DNA from: Verrucomicrobia bacterium Tous-C9LFEB
Lineage (GTDB): Bacteria; Verrucomicrobiota; Verrucomicrobiia; Methylacidiphilales; UBA1321
Length of the DNA stretch: 64,000 nt
NCBI GenBank assembly: GCA_002304345.1
Contig: NEUU01000004.1
Coordinates: 124,001 to 188,000 of the forward strand
Direction: 5' to 3'
A program made the position numbers and the translations under genes. The notes beneath the pieces were generated by a model. It did not search any database and was not told where the DNA came from. It was given only the letters and a program-made list of their open reading frames with translations. Shown here piece by piece: positions 19,743 to 29,087 of this stretch (positions are counted from its first letter, which is position 1; every line of letters begins with the position of its first letter).

Positions 19743-20387
19743 ATGGGACAAAAAGTTAACCCGATTGGTTTCCGCGTCGCCGTCAACCGCAACTGGCGTT
19801 CGATGTGGTATGCCTCCAAAAAAGATTTCCCCGTGTTCCTCTATGAGGACGCGATGATCCGCAAGTTCATCAAGAAGAAGCTGGAAGGCGCCGCCGTCTC
19901 CAAGGTGACCATCGAGCGCGCGTCCAACCGCGTTCGCGTGAACATCCACACCGCCCGCCCGGGCGTGGTGATCGGCCGCAAGGCTTCGGAACTCGACAAG
20001 TTGAAGGACGAGATTCGCGCCCTCACCTCGAAGGAACGCGAAGTTCTGATCGACGTGAAGGAAATCAAGAATCCGGAACTCGACGCGCAGCTGGTGGCGG
20101 AGAATATCGCCCTCCAGATCGAGCGCCGTATCTCTTTCCGCCGCGCGATGAAGAAGACCGTGCAGACGACGATGGACATGGGTGCCGATGGTATCCGCGT
20201 TCGTTGCTCCGGCCGCCTCGGTGGCGCGGAAATCGCCCGCACGGAAGAGACCCGTCAGGGTCGCGTGCCTCTCCACACGTTGCGCGCCAACATCGACTAC
20301 GGCTTTGCCGAAGCGATGACGGTCGCCGGCAAGATCGGCATCAAAGTCTGGATCTGCCGCAAGGACGAAGCCCCGGTGCAGGCCTAA
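19743..20387 (+). CDS. rpsC: Ribosomal protein S3
   Basis: S3 sits at the mRNA entry channel. The 214-residue product begins [18 protein letters not shown] and has the KH-domain motif [13 protein letters not shown]. It ends soon after the conserved [12 protein letters not shown], with no long acidic C-terminal tail. Confidence 0.97.
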   Translation: MGQKVNPIGFRVAVNRNWRSMWYASKKDFPVFLYEDAMIRKFIKKKLEGAAVSKVTIERASNRVRVNIHTARPGVVIGRKASELDKLKDEIRALTSKEREVLIDVKEIKNPELDAQLVAENIALQIERRISFRRAMKKTVQTTMDMGADGIRVRCSGRLGGAEIARTEETRQGRVPLHTLRANIDYGFAEAMTVAGKIGIKVWICRKDEAPVQA

Positions 20388-20422
20388 CACTCAACATTTG
20401 AACCAAGAAACGGTACGAGATT

Positions 20423-20842
20423 ATGCCTCTTCTCCCCAAACGCGTTAAATATCGCAAGACGCAGCGCGGCAGCCGCAAAGGCTTTGCCTCCCGCAACGTA
20501 AACATTGACTTCGGCGCTTTCGCGCTGCAGACGCTCGAACGCGGCTGGATTACGAACATCCAGATCGAAGCCGCTCGTGTCGCGCTCACCCGCAACATGA
20601 AGCGCAAGGGCAAGCTGTGGATCCGCATTTTCCCCGACAAGTCGGTGACGGCGCGTCCCCCGGAAACCCGAATGGGTAAAGGTAAAGGTCAGCCCGAGTA
20701 TTGGGTGGCCGTGGTAAAGCCCGGAAACATTTTATTTGAACTCGACGGTCTGCCGGAAGCCGTGGCGCGGGAATCCCTGCGTCTGGCCGCCACGAAGTTG
20801 GCGCTGCGCACCCGTTTCATCACCCGTGCAGGAAGGTTCTAA
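20423..20842 (+). CDS. rplP: Ribosomal protein L16
   Basis: L16 contacts the A-site tRNA region of the 50S subunit. The 139-residue product has [35 protein letters not shown] and [15 protein letters not shown]. Its stop is followed after a single base by the rpmC start. Confidence 0.98.
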   Translation: MPLLPKRVKYRKTQRGSRKGFASRNVNIDFGAFALQTLERGWITNIQIEAARVALTRNMKRKGKLWIRIFPDKSVTARPPETRMGKGKGQPEYWVAVVKPGNILFELDGLPEAVARESLRLAATKLALRTRFITRAGRF

Positions 20843-20843
20843 G

Positions 20844-21089
20844 ATGAAGATTAGCGATGTGAGAGGTTTGAACGACGCGGAACTCGCGGCCAAGAAGGCC
20901 GAAGCGCGCCAGGAATATTTTAACCTGCGTTTGCAGCAGCAGACCGGACAGCTCGAAAAGCCGAGCCGCATGAACGACCTGCGCAAGACCGTGGCGAAGA
21001 TCGAAACGGTTGTGAGCGAACGCCGCCTCAACTTGAAAGTGACCAGCCGCGCCCCGAAGGCCGCTGCCAAAACGGAAAAGAAGAAATAG
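20844..21089 (+). CDS. rpmC: Ribosomal protein L29
   Basis: L29 is a two-helix protein at the tunnel exit. From ATG 20844 the product is 81 residues: MKISDVRGLNDAELAAKK followed by LFNLRLQ-like YFNLRLQQQTGQLEKPSR, which is the L29 core, then an extra APKAAAKTEKKK tail. The frame is open upstream into rplP, but the L29 alignment and the 1-nt spacing fix the start at 20844. Confidence 0.95.
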   Translation: MKISDVRGLNDAELAAKKAEARQEYFNLRLQQQTGQLEKPSRMNDLRKTVAKIETVVSERRLNLKVTSRAPKAAAKTEKKK

Positions 21090-21092
21090 TAT

Positions 21093-21368
21093 ATGAGCGA
21101 AGCTACCCAGACAGCCACGGAATCCAAAGCGGTGGTCAAAGAGCGCGTCGGCGAAGTGGTCTCCGACAAGATGACGAAGACCATTGTGGTGAAGGTGGAA
21201 CGCCGCGTGCCGCACCCTCGCTTCAAGAAGATCGTCAAGGTTACGAAGAAATTTTACGCCCACGATGAAAAGGGCGAAGCCAAGACCGGCGACACGGTGA
21301 AGATCCGTGAGACCCGTCCCTTGAGCAAACTGAAACGTTGGGAACTGGTAAGCGTGCTCAAGCACTAA
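21093..21368 (+). CDS. rpsQ: Ribosomal protein S17
   Basis: S17 is an early 16S-binding OB-fold protein. The 91-residue product carries [19 protein letters not shown] and [17 protein letters not shown], with an N-terminal extension of about 12 residues. It lies 3 nt after rpmC. Confidence 0.97.
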   Translation: MSEATQTATESKAVVKERVGEVVSDKMTKTIVVKVERRVPHPRFKKIVKVTKKFYAHDEKGEAKTGDTVKIRETRPLSKLKRWELVSVLKH

Positions 21369-21392
21369 GCCTAAGCAGGAAAAGATACAGCT

Positions 21393-21758
21393 ATGATCCA
21401 GATTCGTTCTTGGGTGGATGTTGCCGATAACACCGGCGCGCGTCGCGCGACGATGATCGGTGTGATTGGGAAGAAAACGCTTTACGCCCGCGTCGGCGAT
21501 GTCATCACGGCCAACGTGAAGGAAGCCGCTCCCGATGGTACGGTGAAGAAGAGTGAAGTGGTGCGTTGCGTCGTCGTGCGCTCCCGCCAGCCGATCCGCC
21601 GTAATGACGGTTCCTATGTGCGGTTTGATAACAACGCGGTTGTCATCATCGACAAGGATCTCAATCCCCGCGGCACCCGCATCTTTGGACCGGTGGCCCG
21701 CGAATTGCGCGATAAGAATTTCATGAAGATCATTTCGCTCGCCCCGGAAGTGGTGTAA
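21393..21758 (+). CDS. rplN: Ribosomal protein L14
   Basis: L14 forms part of the inter-subunit face and binds RsfS. The 121-residue product starts [18 protein letters not shown] and includes [19 protein letters not shown] and [13 protein letters not shown]. Length and sequence are canonical. Confidence 0.98.
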   Translation: MIQIRSWVDVADNTGARRATMIGVIGKKTLYARVGDVITANVKEAAPDGTVKKSEVVRCVVVRSRQPIRRNDGSYVRFDNNAVVIIDKDLNPRGTRIFGPVARELRDKNFMKIISLAPEVV

Positions 21759-21782
21759 GCGCGCGACAAGGAAACGGTACAT

Positions 21783-22085
21783 ATGGCTAAGAACACACTT
21801 TTGGAACCCCAGAAAAAATTCCACGTCAAGAAGAACGACGTGGTGGTGGTGATTGCTGGAACGCAGCGCGGCAAGCGGGGCAAGGTCCTCGAAGTCCTGC
21901 GGGCGAAGAGCCGCGTTCTGATTGAGGGCGTGAACCTCATCAAGAAGGCGCAACGCAAGTCCCAGGACAACCCCCAGGGTGGAATCATTGAACGCGAAGG
22001 TTCGCTGCCGATCAGCAATGTGATGCTGGCCGAAAGCTACGACGCTCGTAAGAACAACGGCGGCGCGCAAGCGGCCAAGAAATAA
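21783..22085 (+). CDS. rplX: Ribosomal protein L24
   Basis: L24 is an assembly-initiator of the 50S subunit. The 100-residue product has the KOW-type motif [19 protein letters not shown] and [19 protein letters not shown]. It lies 24 nt after rplN and ends with a short GGAQAAKK tail. Confidence 0.96.
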   Translation: MAKNTLLEPQKKFHVKKNDVVVVIAGTQRGKRGKVLEVLRAKSRVLIEGVNLIKKAQRKSQDNPQGGIIEREGSLPISNVMLAESYDARKNNGGAQAAKK

Positions 22086-22096
22086 TAGGTACGACT

Positions 22097-22660
22097 ATGA
22101 GTGCAACTGCTACTCTGCACAAAGAATACGTGGAACAGGTGATCCCGGCTCTGGTAAAGAACCGCGGTTACAAGAACGTCAACCAGGTCCCGAAGATTGA
22201 AAAAGTCGTCGTGAACTGCTGCGTCGGCTCGGCGCAAGACGTGAAGGTGGCGGTGGAAGATGCCGTCCACGACGTGCAATCCATCACCGGCCAAAAGCCG
22301 ATCAAGACGGTTTCGACCAAGAGCATCGCCAATTTCAAGCTTCGCGAGAATCAGGAAATCGGTTGCAAGGTGACTCTGCGTGGTCGGACCATGTATGAGT
22401 TCTTGGAACGCCTGATCCGCACGGCTTTGCCGCGCATCCGCGATTTCCGCGGTGTGTCTCCCCGCGCCTTTGATGGCCGTGGCAGCTACACGCTCGGTGT
22501 GAAAGACCAGTCGATTTTCCCGGAAATCGAGCTCGAAAAAATCAAACGCAATTTGGGCTTTGACGTGACCATCGTCACCAGCGCCCGGACAAACGAAGAA
22601 GCGAAGGAATTGCTGACCCTCTTGGGCATGCCGTTCTCCGACCGCAAACTCCAAAAATAA
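22097..22660 (+). CDS. rplE: Ribosomal protein L5
   Basis: L5 binds 5S rRNA and contacts the P-site tRNA. The 187-residue product has the KIEKVVVNCCVG strand, ITGQKPIKTVSTKSIANFKLR and the conserved RDFRGVSPRAFDGRGSYTLG. It is followed 7 nt later by the rpsN start. Confidence 0.97.
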   Translation: MSATATLHKEYVEQVIPALVKNRGYKNVNQVPKIEKVVVNCCVGSAQDVKVAVEDAVHDVQSITGQKPIKTVSTKSIANFKLRENQEIGCKVTLRGRTMYEFLERLIRTALPRIRDFRGVSPRAFDGRGSYTLGVKDQSIFPEIELEKIKRNLGFDVTIVTSARTNEEAKELLTLLGMPFSDRKLQK

Positions 22661-22667
22661 GTAAGTT

Positions 22668-22853
22668 ATGGCCAAGACCACCTGGATTGTTAAACAGAAG
22701 AAGACGCCGAAGTTCTCTTCACGCAAGTACAACCGCTGCAGCCTCTCGGGCCGCCGTCGCGCTTTCATGCGCAAATTTGGCGTCAGCCGTATCCAGTTCC
22801 GCGAACTGGCGCTGCGCGGTGAAATCCCCGGTGTGACGAAAGCCAGCTGGTAA
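22668..22853 (+). CDS. rpsN: Ribosomal protein S14, short form without zinc ligands
   Basis: The 61-residue product has the length and layout of the short zinc-type S14 (RpsZ): it ends [13 protein letters not shown], as type Z proteins do. The two CxxC pairs that hold zinc are degraded: C24-x2-S27 and S40-x2-Q43 leave a single Cys. It is therefore a zinc-independent derivative of the short S14. It sits in the normal spc-operon position between L5 and S8, and is probably the functional S14. Confidence 0.95.
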   Translation: MAKTTWIVKQKKTPKFSSRKYNRCSLSGRRRAFMRKFGVSRIQFRELALRGEIPGVTKASW

Positions 22854-22858
22854 CCGAT

Positions 22859-23254
22859 ATGCAGACTGATCCTTTAGGCGATTTTCTCACCACCCTCCGT
22901 AACGCTTCCCGTAGCGCCAAGTCGGAAGTAGTCACGAACTACTCCCGCATGAAGAGCGACGTAGCCCACATCCTGAAACGGGAAGGCTATGTTTCCGATG
23001 TGGAAGTGCTTTCGGAAAACAAAGCCAAACCGCAGCTCAAGGTTGTGCTCAAGGGCAACGGCAAAAGCCGCGCCATTGTCAGCATCACCCGCCTGAGCAA
23101 GCCGGGTTTGCGCCGTTACGTGAATGCCGATAACATCCCGAATATTTTGGGCGGCATGGGCGTGTCGGTTGTGTCGACCTCCCAGGGTGTCCTGGCCGGT
23201 CATGAAGCGAAGAAACGCAGGCTCGGCGGCGAATTGCTGCTCAGCATCTACTAA
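22859..23254 (+). CDS. rpsH: Ribosomal protein S8
   Basis: S8 binds the central 16S domain and in enterobacteria represses the spc operon. The 131-residue product begins MQTDPLGDFLTTLRNAS (canonically DPIADMLTRIRNA) and ends with SQGVLAGHEAKKRRLGGELL. It lies 5 nt after rpsN. Confidence 0.97.
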   Translation: MQTDPLGDFLTTLRNASRSAKSEVVTNYSRMKSDVAHILKREGYVSDVEVLSENKAKPQLKVVLKGNGKSRAIVSITRLSKPGLRRYVNADNIPNILGGMGVSVVSTSQGVLAGHEAKKRRLGGELLLSIY

Positions 23255-23263
23255 TATAAAGTT

Positions 23264-23806
23264 ATGTCACGCATTGGACAGCGTCCCATCACCATTCCAG
23301 ACAAAGTCAAGGTCGCCATCGAAGGCTCGACCGTGAAGATCGAAGGCCCGAAGGGCAAGGCAGCCCATACGCTGCCTGCGACCATCAGCGCCCGCCTGGA
23401 GAACAAGAACCTTCTCGTCAGCAATGACGGTGGCACCCGTCAGAGCAAAGCGCTCCACGGTTTGTCCCGCAGCTTGTTGGCGAACTACATCACTGGTGCC
23501 GATCAGGGTTTCAGCAAGAAGCTCGAGATTCAGGGCGTCGGTTTCAAAGCCGCCGTTCAGGGCAAGGTGCTTGTGTTGAATCTCGGGTTTTCCCACCCGA
23601 TCAACTACGAGATCCCGGCTGACATCAAGATCACCGTGACCGATGCGACCAATATCCTGGTTGAAGGTTCCGACAAGCAAAAGGTTGGCGCCGTCTCCGC
23701 AGACATTCGCGCTTACTATCCGCCGGAACCGTATAAGGGCAAGGGTGTCCGTTACGCCGGTGAGCACATCATCCGCAAGGAAGGCAAGACTGCCCAGAGC
23801 AAGTAA
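23264..23806 (+). CDS. rplF: Ribosomal protein L6
   Basis: L6 lies near the GTPase centre and the sarcin-ricin loop. The 180-residue product starts MSRIGQRPITIPDKVKV and ends with the family signature PEPYKGKGVRYAGEHIIRK. Length is canonical. Confidence 0.98.
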   Translation: MSRIGQRPITIPDKVKVAIEGSTVKIEGPKGKAAHTLPATISARLENKNLLVSNDGGTRQSKALHGLSRSLLANYITGADQGFSKKLEIQGVGFKAAVQGKVLVLNLGFSHPINYEIPADIKITVTDATNILVEGSDKQKVGAVSADIRAYYPPEPYKGKGVRYAGEHIIRKEGKTAQSK

Positions 23807-23812
23807 ACGACT

Positions 23813-24175
23813 ATGGCTATTTTAACTAACAAAGCGAAGCGCGAACGCACGCACGTGCGTATCCGCAACAAGGTTTCTGGAACCGCCGAGCGTCCGCGCC
23901 TGAGCGTGAATTTCTCCGGGCAGCACATCCGCGCCCAGGTCATCGACGACAACGCCGGCAAGACGCTGGTGAGTGTGTCGACGACGGAAAAAGGCCTCGC
24001 CGCCTCGAAGCTGCGCCCGAACGTCAAGGGTGCCGAAGAGATCGGTAAATTGGTCGCCGAACGCGCCAAGGCCCAGAAAATCAGCAAAGTAGTCTTTGAT
24101 CGTGGTGGCTTTACCTACCACGGCAAAGTCAAAGCCCTCGCCGACGCAGCTCGGTCGGGCGGATTGGAGTTTTAA
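23813..24175 (+). CDS. rplR: Ribosomal protein L18
   Basis: L18 binds 5S rRNA. The 120-residue product contains [17 protein letters not shown] and the C-terminal [20 protein letters not shown]. Its stop is 2 nt before the rpsE start. Confidence 0.98.
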   Translation: MAILTNKAKRERTHVRIRNKVSGTAERPRLSVNFSGQHIRAQVIDDNAGKTLVSVSTTEKGLAASKLRPNVKGAEEIGKLVAERAKAQKISKVVFDRGGFTYHGKVKALADAARSGGLEF

Positions 24176-24177
24176 TT

Positions 24178-24876
24178 ATGGCTTCTGAAAATAACGCCCC
24201 CGAAGTGAACGTTCCCGCTCCTGCGGCAACCCCGGCTGCGCCCGTAGCGGCAGCAGCGGCCAAGCCTGGTGCTCCGGCCCATGGCGGTCACCGCGACAAT
24301 CGCGGTGGTGGCGGTGGACAGCGCCGTGGCGGTCAACGCCGTGGTCGCAATGACCGTAACCAGAATGATGGCGACAAGGGCGACATGGTGGAGAAGGTTG
24401 TGTACATCAACCGATGCGCCAAGGTGGTCAAGGGTGGCCGTCGTTTCAGCTTCAGCGCTTTGATCGTTTGCGGCGACCGCAAGGGTCAGGTCGGAGTTGG
24501 TTTCGGCAAGGCGAACGAAGTTTCCGAAGCGATCCGCAAGGCGACTGACGCTGCGCGCAAGCATTTGGAACCCGTCTCCCTCAAGGGCGCGACGATTCCT
24601 CACGAAGTGATCGGTGAATTCGGCGGCGGCCGCGTGCTGTTGCGTCCGGCTTCTCCCGGTACCGGCATCATCGCCGGTGGCGGCGTTCGCGCCGTGGTGG
24701 AAGCGGCTGGCGTCAAGGACGTCCTGGCCAAGTCTCTCGGTTCCGGCAATCCCGCGAACGTGGTGAAGGCGACGCTGCATGCGTTGAGCCAACTGCGCCA
24801 GCGTGAAGCCATCTTCAAGCTGCGTGGCAAGGCCATCAAGGTCAAGGCTCCGGCCGTTGCTGCAGCTGCCAATTAA
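24178..24876 (+). CDS. rpsE: Ribosomal protein S5 with long N-terminal extension
   Basis: S5 helps decoding fidelity and mRNA unwinding. The S5 core starts near residue 62 ([20 protein letters not shown]) and includes [16 protein letters not shown] and [19 protein letters not shown]. Before it lies a low-complexity Ala/Pro then Gly/Arg-rich extension ([29 protein letters not shown]), which brings the protein to 232 residues against about 165 in E. coli. rpmD (L30), normally next, is absent. Confidence 0.96.
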   Translation: MASENNAPEVNVPAPAATPAAPVAAAAAKPGAPAHGGHRDNRGGGGGQRRGGQRRGRNDRNQNDGDKGDMVEKVVYINRCAKVVKGGRRFSFSALIVCGDRKGQVGVGFGKANEVSEAIRKATDAARKHLEPVSLKGATIPHEVIGEFGGGRVLLRPASPGTGIIAGGGVRAVVEAAGVKDVLAKSLGSGNPANVVKATLHALSQLRQREAIFKLRGKAIKVKAPAVAAAAN

Positions 24877-24901
24877 ATTATCTAGGTAAGGAAATACGAT
24901 T

Positions 24902-25420
24902 ATGCGTCTTCACACTCTCAAGCCCCGTCCCGGATCGACTCACCGCGTCAAGCGGCTCGGTTGCGGCGAAAGCTCCGGCCATGGTAAAACCAGCGGCAAG
25001 GGCCACAAAGGTCAGAAAGCCCGTTCCGGCGGCAGCCTCCGTCTTGGATTTGAAGGCGGCCAGATGCCCCTCATCCGTCGTATCCCGAAGCGCGGCTTTA
25101 ATAACACCGCCTTCACGATCGACTACGCTCCCGTGAATCTCTCCTCGCTGGAGAAGCTGGACGTCACGGGCGTGATCGATGAAGCCGTCCTGCGCAAGGC
25201 CGGCCTCGTTGACGGCAAGTGGGCGGGCGTCAAGATTCTCGGCGGTGGCGACATCACCAAGAAGCTTTCGCTCAAGGTTCACGCGCTCAGCGCCAGTGCC
25301 CGCGAGAAGGTGGAGAAGGCCGGTGGTACGATCGAAATCGTGCCGCTCAAGCTGCATCCCGCTCCGGCTCGCGGATCGCGCATTGCCACCATCGAAGCTG
25401 CACGGGCCGCCAAGAAATAA
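24902..25420 (+). CDS. rplO: Ribosomal protein L15
   Basis: L15 is a late-binding 50S protein that bridges 23S domains. The 172-residue product starts MRLHTLKPRPGSTHRVKRLG and has the GSGHGKTSGKGHKGQKARSGG-like glycine-rich segment. It lies 25 nt after rpsE with no room for rpmD. Confidence 0.97.
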   Translation: MRLHTLKPRPGSTHRVKRLGCGESSGHGKTSGKGHKGQKARSGGSLRLGFEGGQMPLIRRIPKRGFNNTAFTIDYAPVNLSSLEKLDVTGVIDEAVLRKAGLVDGKWAGVKILGGGDITKKLSLKVHALSASAREKVEKAGGTIEIVPLKLHPAPARGSRIATIEAARAAKK

Positions 25421-25462
25421 GTTGTAACCTGGGATTGAAAGGGCGCGCAAGCGGACCAGCTC

Positions 25463-26959
25463 ATGCTATCGGCATTTACCAACTCGTTTAAGATTCCCGA
25501 ACTTCGTCAGCGTGTGATTTTCACGCTGGCGATGATCATCATCGTGCGTATTGGTGCTGCGATCCCTTGCCCCGGTGTCAACACGGCGGTTCTAGCCGAG
25601 TTCTTCAAGACGGTCGTCGATCAGTCGTCGGCCGGTAATGTCATCGGCCTGTTCAATATCTTCAGCGGTGGCGCTCTGGAAAATTGCGCCATCTTCTCGC
25701 TGGGGATCATGCCCTACATCAGCGCGTCGATCATGATGCAGCTGTTGACCGCCGTTATTCCGAGCATCGGCAAGATGGCTCGCGAAGAGGGTGGCCGCCA
25801 GAAGATCAATCAGTACACCCGTATTTTCACCATCGCGCTTTGCCTTTTCCAGGGCTACCTGTTCGCGGTGGGTTTTGAACATCCCGGTCGCATCCCGCTG
25901 CTGAGCGGCATTGAGCAGGTGGAAGCCACGCTCGGTTTGAAATTGGTGCCCGATACCGGTTGGACGTTCCGTTTTATTTGTGTCATGAGCCTCACGGCGG
26001 GAACCATGCTCCTGATGTGGCTCGGCGAACAGATTACTGACAAGGGTATCGGCAATGGTATCTCCATGGTCATCACCGTCGGTATCGTCGCCCGCCTGCC
26101 CGCCGCCTTGGTGCAGGGTTTCCAGAAGGTGTTCCCGACGGCCGGTGGCGAAGGGGTCAGCCCGTTGGTGCTCGTGGTCTTGCTGGCGTTTGTCTTCGCG
26201 GTCATCGCGGGCACGATTGCCATCACCCAAGCGATGCGCAAGATTCCGGTGCAGTACGCCAAACAGGTTCGTGGGAACAAGGTGTACGGCGGCCAGACGT
26301 CTTTCCTGCCGTTGAAGGTGAATTACGCCGGCGTCATGCCGATCATTTTCGCGCAGTCCATTTTGGTGTTCCCCTCGATGATTCTGGGATTCCTTTTCCC
26401 GCAGTCGGCGTGGGTGAATGATCTGGCGCATGAGCTGAACAGCGGTGTCACGCACTACATTTTGTATACGATGATGATTTTGTTCTTCTCGTATTTCTGG
26501 GTGGCGACGCAGTTCAATCCGATCCAGATTGCGGACGACCTGAAGAAGCACGGTGGCTTTGTCCCCGGCGTGCGTCCCGGTCAGCCGACGGCTGATTTCC
26601 TCGATTTTACCATGACTCGTTTGACGCTCGCGGGTGCGGTGTTCCTGACGGTTCTGGCGGTCCTGCCCATGCTGGCGACCCAGACGCTCGGAATTCCCTA
26701 TATCACCGCGCAGTTCTTCGGCGGCACCAGCCTGCTGATCATGGTTGGCGTCATGCTCGACACGATGCGCCAGATGGAGACCTATTTGCTGCAGCGCCAT
26801 TATGATGGATTCCTGAAGAAGGGTCGCATCCGCGGTCGCACTTCGATGGGCGGCGTCGGCGCGCAGGGCCAGTCCTTGGACGATGGCCACATGATTTGGA
26901 TTTATATCGGCGTAGCCACTTTGATCCTGGCTGCGGTGGTCATCTCGTTGCTTCCATAA
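25463..26959 (+). CDS. secY: Protein translocase subunit SecY
   Basis: SecY is the pore of the Sec translocon in the inner membrane. The 498-residue product has about ten hydrophobic segments, the plug/TM2 region GLFNIFSGGALENCAIFSLGIMPYISASI, and the KKHGGFVPGVRPG and LLQRHYDGFLKKGRIRGR cytosolic signatures. It is about 60 residues longer than E. coli SecY, mainly in the loop after TM3 and in the TM8-9 region. adk, which often follows secY, is missing; map follows after 6 nt. Confidence 0.97.
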   Translation: MLSAFTNSFKIPELRQRVIFTLAMIIIVRIGAAIPCPGVNTAVLAEFFKTVVDQSSAGNVIGLFNIFSGGALENCAIFSLGIMPYISASIMMQLLTAVIPSIGKMAREEGGRQKINQYTRIFTIALCLFQGYLFAVGFEHPGRIPLLSGIEQVEATLGLKLVPDTGWTFRFICVMSLTAGTMLLMWLGEQITDKGIGNGISMVITVGIVARLPAALVQGFQKVFPTAGGEGVSPLVLVVLLAFVFAVIAGTIAITQAMRKIPVQYAKQVRGNKVYGGQTSFLPLKVNYAGVMPIIFAQSILVFPSMILGFLFPQSAWVNDLAHELNSGVTHYILYTMMILFFSYFWVATQFNPIQIADDLKKHGGFVPGVRPGQPTADFLDFTMTRLTLAGAVFLTVLAVLPMLATQTLGIPYITAQFFGGTSLLIMVGVMLDTMRQMETYLLQRHYDGFLKKGRIRGRTSMGGVGAQGQSLDDGHMIWIYIGVATLILAAVVISLLP

Positions 26960-26965
26960 CCCGAA

Positions 26966-27748
26966 ATGACCTCCCGTTCCGTGATCCCGATCAAGAATGC
27001 AGCTGAAATCGAACACATGCGCCAAAGTGGGCATGCGCTTCGGTCGATTCTTGACGAGCTTCGCGGTATGGCACAGCCGGGCGTTACGACGCGCGAGATA
27101 GATGTGCGGGCGGGCGAACTGATCAAGGCCAAGGGTGGCAAGAGTCCGTTTTTGAATTATCGCGGATTCCCGGGGAATATCTGCGTGTCGGTGAACGAGG
27201 AAGTCGTGCACGGCATCGGCGGATCGCGTCGCATTCAGTATGGCGATGTGGTGAAGATTGACGCGGGTCTGATCTTGAACGGCTGGGTCTCGGACTCGGC
27301 GATCACGGTCCCCGTGGGAGAGATTAATCCGGCGGTGGCCAAGATGTTGGTCGCGTCGGAAGAGTCGCTGATGGTGGGCATTGCCCAGGCGCGCGCGGGA
27401 AACCGGGTGCACGATATTTCAGCGGCGATCGAGCAGTACGTGGTGAAGCGCGGCTACTCGGTGGTGAGAGAATTTGTCGGTCATGGCGTTGGACGCCAGT
27501 TGCACGAGGAACCGCAGGTGCCGAATTACGGCCGCGCGGGGACGGGTGCAAAACTGAAGGCCGGAATGACGATTTGTATCGAGCCGATGGTGAACCTGGG
27601 GCGACCCGAGGTGAAGATTCTGGCCGATGGATGGACAGTGGTGACGACGGATGGAAAGCCGTCCTGCCACGTAGAGCACACAGTATTAATAACGGAGGAC
27701 GAACCGGAAATTTTGACATGCCTGGGGACGACAGAATCGAAGTCGTAG
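26966..27748 (+). CDS. map: Methionine aminopeptidase type I
   Basis: It removes the N-terminal Met from nascent proteins in the cytosol. The 260-residue product has the five metal ligands in place: the two Asp in VKIDAGLILNGWVSDSAI, His in FVGHGVGRQLHEEP, Glu in MTICIEPMVNLG and Glu in CHVEHTVLIT. The last ten codons overlap infA in another frame. Confidence 0.97.
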   Translation: MTSRSVIPIKNAAEIEHMRQSGHALRSILDELRGMAQPGVTTREIDVRAGELIKAKGGKSPFLNYRGFPGNICVSVNEEVVHGIGGSRRIQYGDVVKIDAGLILNGWVSDSAITVPVGEINPAVAKMLVASEESLMVGIAQARAGNRVHDISAAIEQYVVKRGYSVVREFVGHGVGRQLHEEPQVPNYGRAGTGAKLKAGMTICIEPMVNLGRPEVKILADGWTVVTTDGKPSCHVEHTVLITEDEPEILTCLGTTESKS

Positions 27749-27960
27749 GAAGCGTTGTAGAAGCGCTGCCGAGCTTGAATTACCGCGTGGCGATGGCCAA
27801 CGGGCACCGCGTGATTGCGCGGTTGTCGAGCGAGATGCGATTAAACTTCATTCAGGTCTTGCCAGGCGACAAAGTTGTTGTAGAATTCAGCCCTTACGAC
27901 CTGAGTCGTGGCCGGATATTGCGACGCAGTGAAAAAGTAACGGAAAAGAAGAAATTATGA
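27718..27960 (+). CDS. infA: Translation initiation factor IF-1
   Basis: IF-1 binds the ribosomal A site during initiation. From ATG 27718 the product is 80 residues with the full OB-fold sequence [57 protein letters not shown]. Its start lies 31 nt inside map, and its stop TGA shares ATGA with the rpmJ start, so map-infA-rpmJ look translationally coupled. The start is fixed by alignment to the IF-1 N-terminus. Confidence 0.96.
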   Translation: MPGDDRIEVVGSVVEALPSLNYRVAMANGHRVIARLSSEMRLNFIQVLPGDKVVVEFSPYDLSRGRILRRSEKVTEKKKL

Positions 27961-28073
27961 AAGTACGAGCTTCAGTAAAACGCCGCACCGCGGACTGCCA
28001 GGTAGTTCGACGCAAGGGGCGCGTTTATATCATCAACAAAAAGAACCCGCGCTTGAAACAGCGTCAGGGCTAA
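27957..28073 (+). CDS. rpmJ: Ribosomal protein L36, zinc-ligand-free form
   Basis: This short gene encodes 38 residues: [10 protein letters not shown] at the start and PRLKQRQG at the end, which are diagnostic of L36. The canonical C11, C27 and His zinc ligands are replaced (T11, N27 and L33) and only C14 remains. It is thus the zinc-independent (C-minus) form. The start overlaps the infA stop as ATGA. Confidence 0.95.
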   Translation: MKVRASVKRRTADCQVVRRKGRVYIINKKNPRLKQRQG

Positions 28074-28091
28074 TCCACGTAATACACGCAT

Positions 28092-28484
28092 ATGCCACGT
28101 CTTCTCGGTATTGATATCCCCGGTGACAAACGGATCGAAGCCTCCCTGCCTTATATCTATGGCATCGGACCGGCCCGCGCCAAGCTCGTTCTCGAGCAGG
28201 CCGAAATCGACCCCAACGTTCGCGCTAAAGAGCTGACCGATCAGCAATTGAACCGCATCATTCAGGTTATCCAGGAAAACAAGTTTGTCATCGAAGGCGA
28301 TCTTCGCCGCGAACTCCAACAGAATCTGAAGCGCCTGCAGGCGATCAACTGCTACCGTGGCATCCGCCATCGTCGCGGCCTCCCTGTCCGCGGTCAGCGC
28401 ACTGGCACGAATGCCCGTACCCGCAAGGGACCGCGCAAGACCGTCGGCGTCCAACGCAGCAAAGATGCGAAGGCAGCCAAATAA
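28092..28484 (+). CDS. rpsM: Ribosomal protein S13
   Basis: S13 contacts the P-site tRNA and forms bridges to the 50S subunit. The 130-residue product has [19 protein letters not shown], the helix-hairpin IYGIGPARA and the basic end [22 protein letters not shown], plus a short SKDAKAAK tail. It is the first gene of the alpha block here. Confidence 0.98.
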   Translation: MPRLLGIDIPGDKRIEASLPYIYGIGPARAKLVLEQAEIDPNVRAKELTDQQLNRIIQVIQENKFVIEGDLRRELQQNLKRLQAINCYRGIRHRRGLPVRGQRTGTNARTRKGPRKTVGVQRSKDAKAAK

Positions 28485-28535
28485 CAACGCATAGGCTGAC
28501 GCATCCTATCATTAATTAGTAAACGAGACATTTCT

Positions 28536-29060
28536 ATGGCAGACGAGAAACCCGCAGTTAAACCCGCTAAAGCGCCCAAGGCCGAAAAGCCTGAAGCGAA
28601 GAAAGCGCCCGCCGCCGCCGAAGTTAAGCCGGCCGACGCGATCTCCACCAGCCTGTCGCTCGATCCGAACGACATGGAGAAGCCCAAGATTGTAAAAGCC
28701 AAGGGCAGCAAGAACATCACCGTGGGTATCGCCAATATCCTGGCCACCTTCAATAACACCTTGGTTACGATCACCGACTTGAACGGCAACGTCATCGGTT
28801 GGTCGAGCGCCGGCAAGTGCGGCTTCCGCGGTTCGAAGAAGTCGACCGCTTACGTCGCCCAGGTTGTCGCGCAGGACGCTTCCCGCCAGGCCATGGGCCA
28901 CGGGCTCAAGGAAGTTTCCGTCAAGGTCAAGGGTCCCGGCACCGGTCGTGAATCGGCCATCCGTGCCCTGCAGGCCATCGGCCTCGAAGTGACTTCGATC
29001 ACCGACGTCACGCCCGTCCCGCACAACGGTTGCCGCCCGCGCAAACAACGCCGCGTGTAA
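28536..29060 (+). CDS. rpsK: Ribosomal protein S11 with N-terminal extension
   Basis: S11 lies on the 30S platform near the mRNA exit. The core begins near residue 55 ([20 protein letters not shown]) and ends [10 protein letters not shown]. It is preceded by a roughly 50-residue Lys/Ala/Pro-rich extension ([20 protein letters not shown]), which gives 174 residues against about 129 in most bacteria. Confidence 0.97.
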   Translation: MADEKPAVKPAKAPKAEKPEAKKAPAAAEVKPADAISTSLSLDPNDMEKPKIVKAKGSKNITVGIANILATFNNTLVTITDLNGNVIGWSSAGKCGFRGSKKSTAYVAQVVAQDASRQAMGHGLKEVSVKVKGPGTGRESAIRALQAIGLEVTSITDVTPVPHNGCRPRKQRRV

Positions 29061-29087
29061 TCCACTCAATCCTTACTACTCGATCCT

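Noticed and set aside
25592-27412. 606-aa minus-strand frame opposite secY and map
   Set aside because: Composition is His/Arg/Gln-rich, typical of antisense of membrane-protein genes; secY and map are certain.
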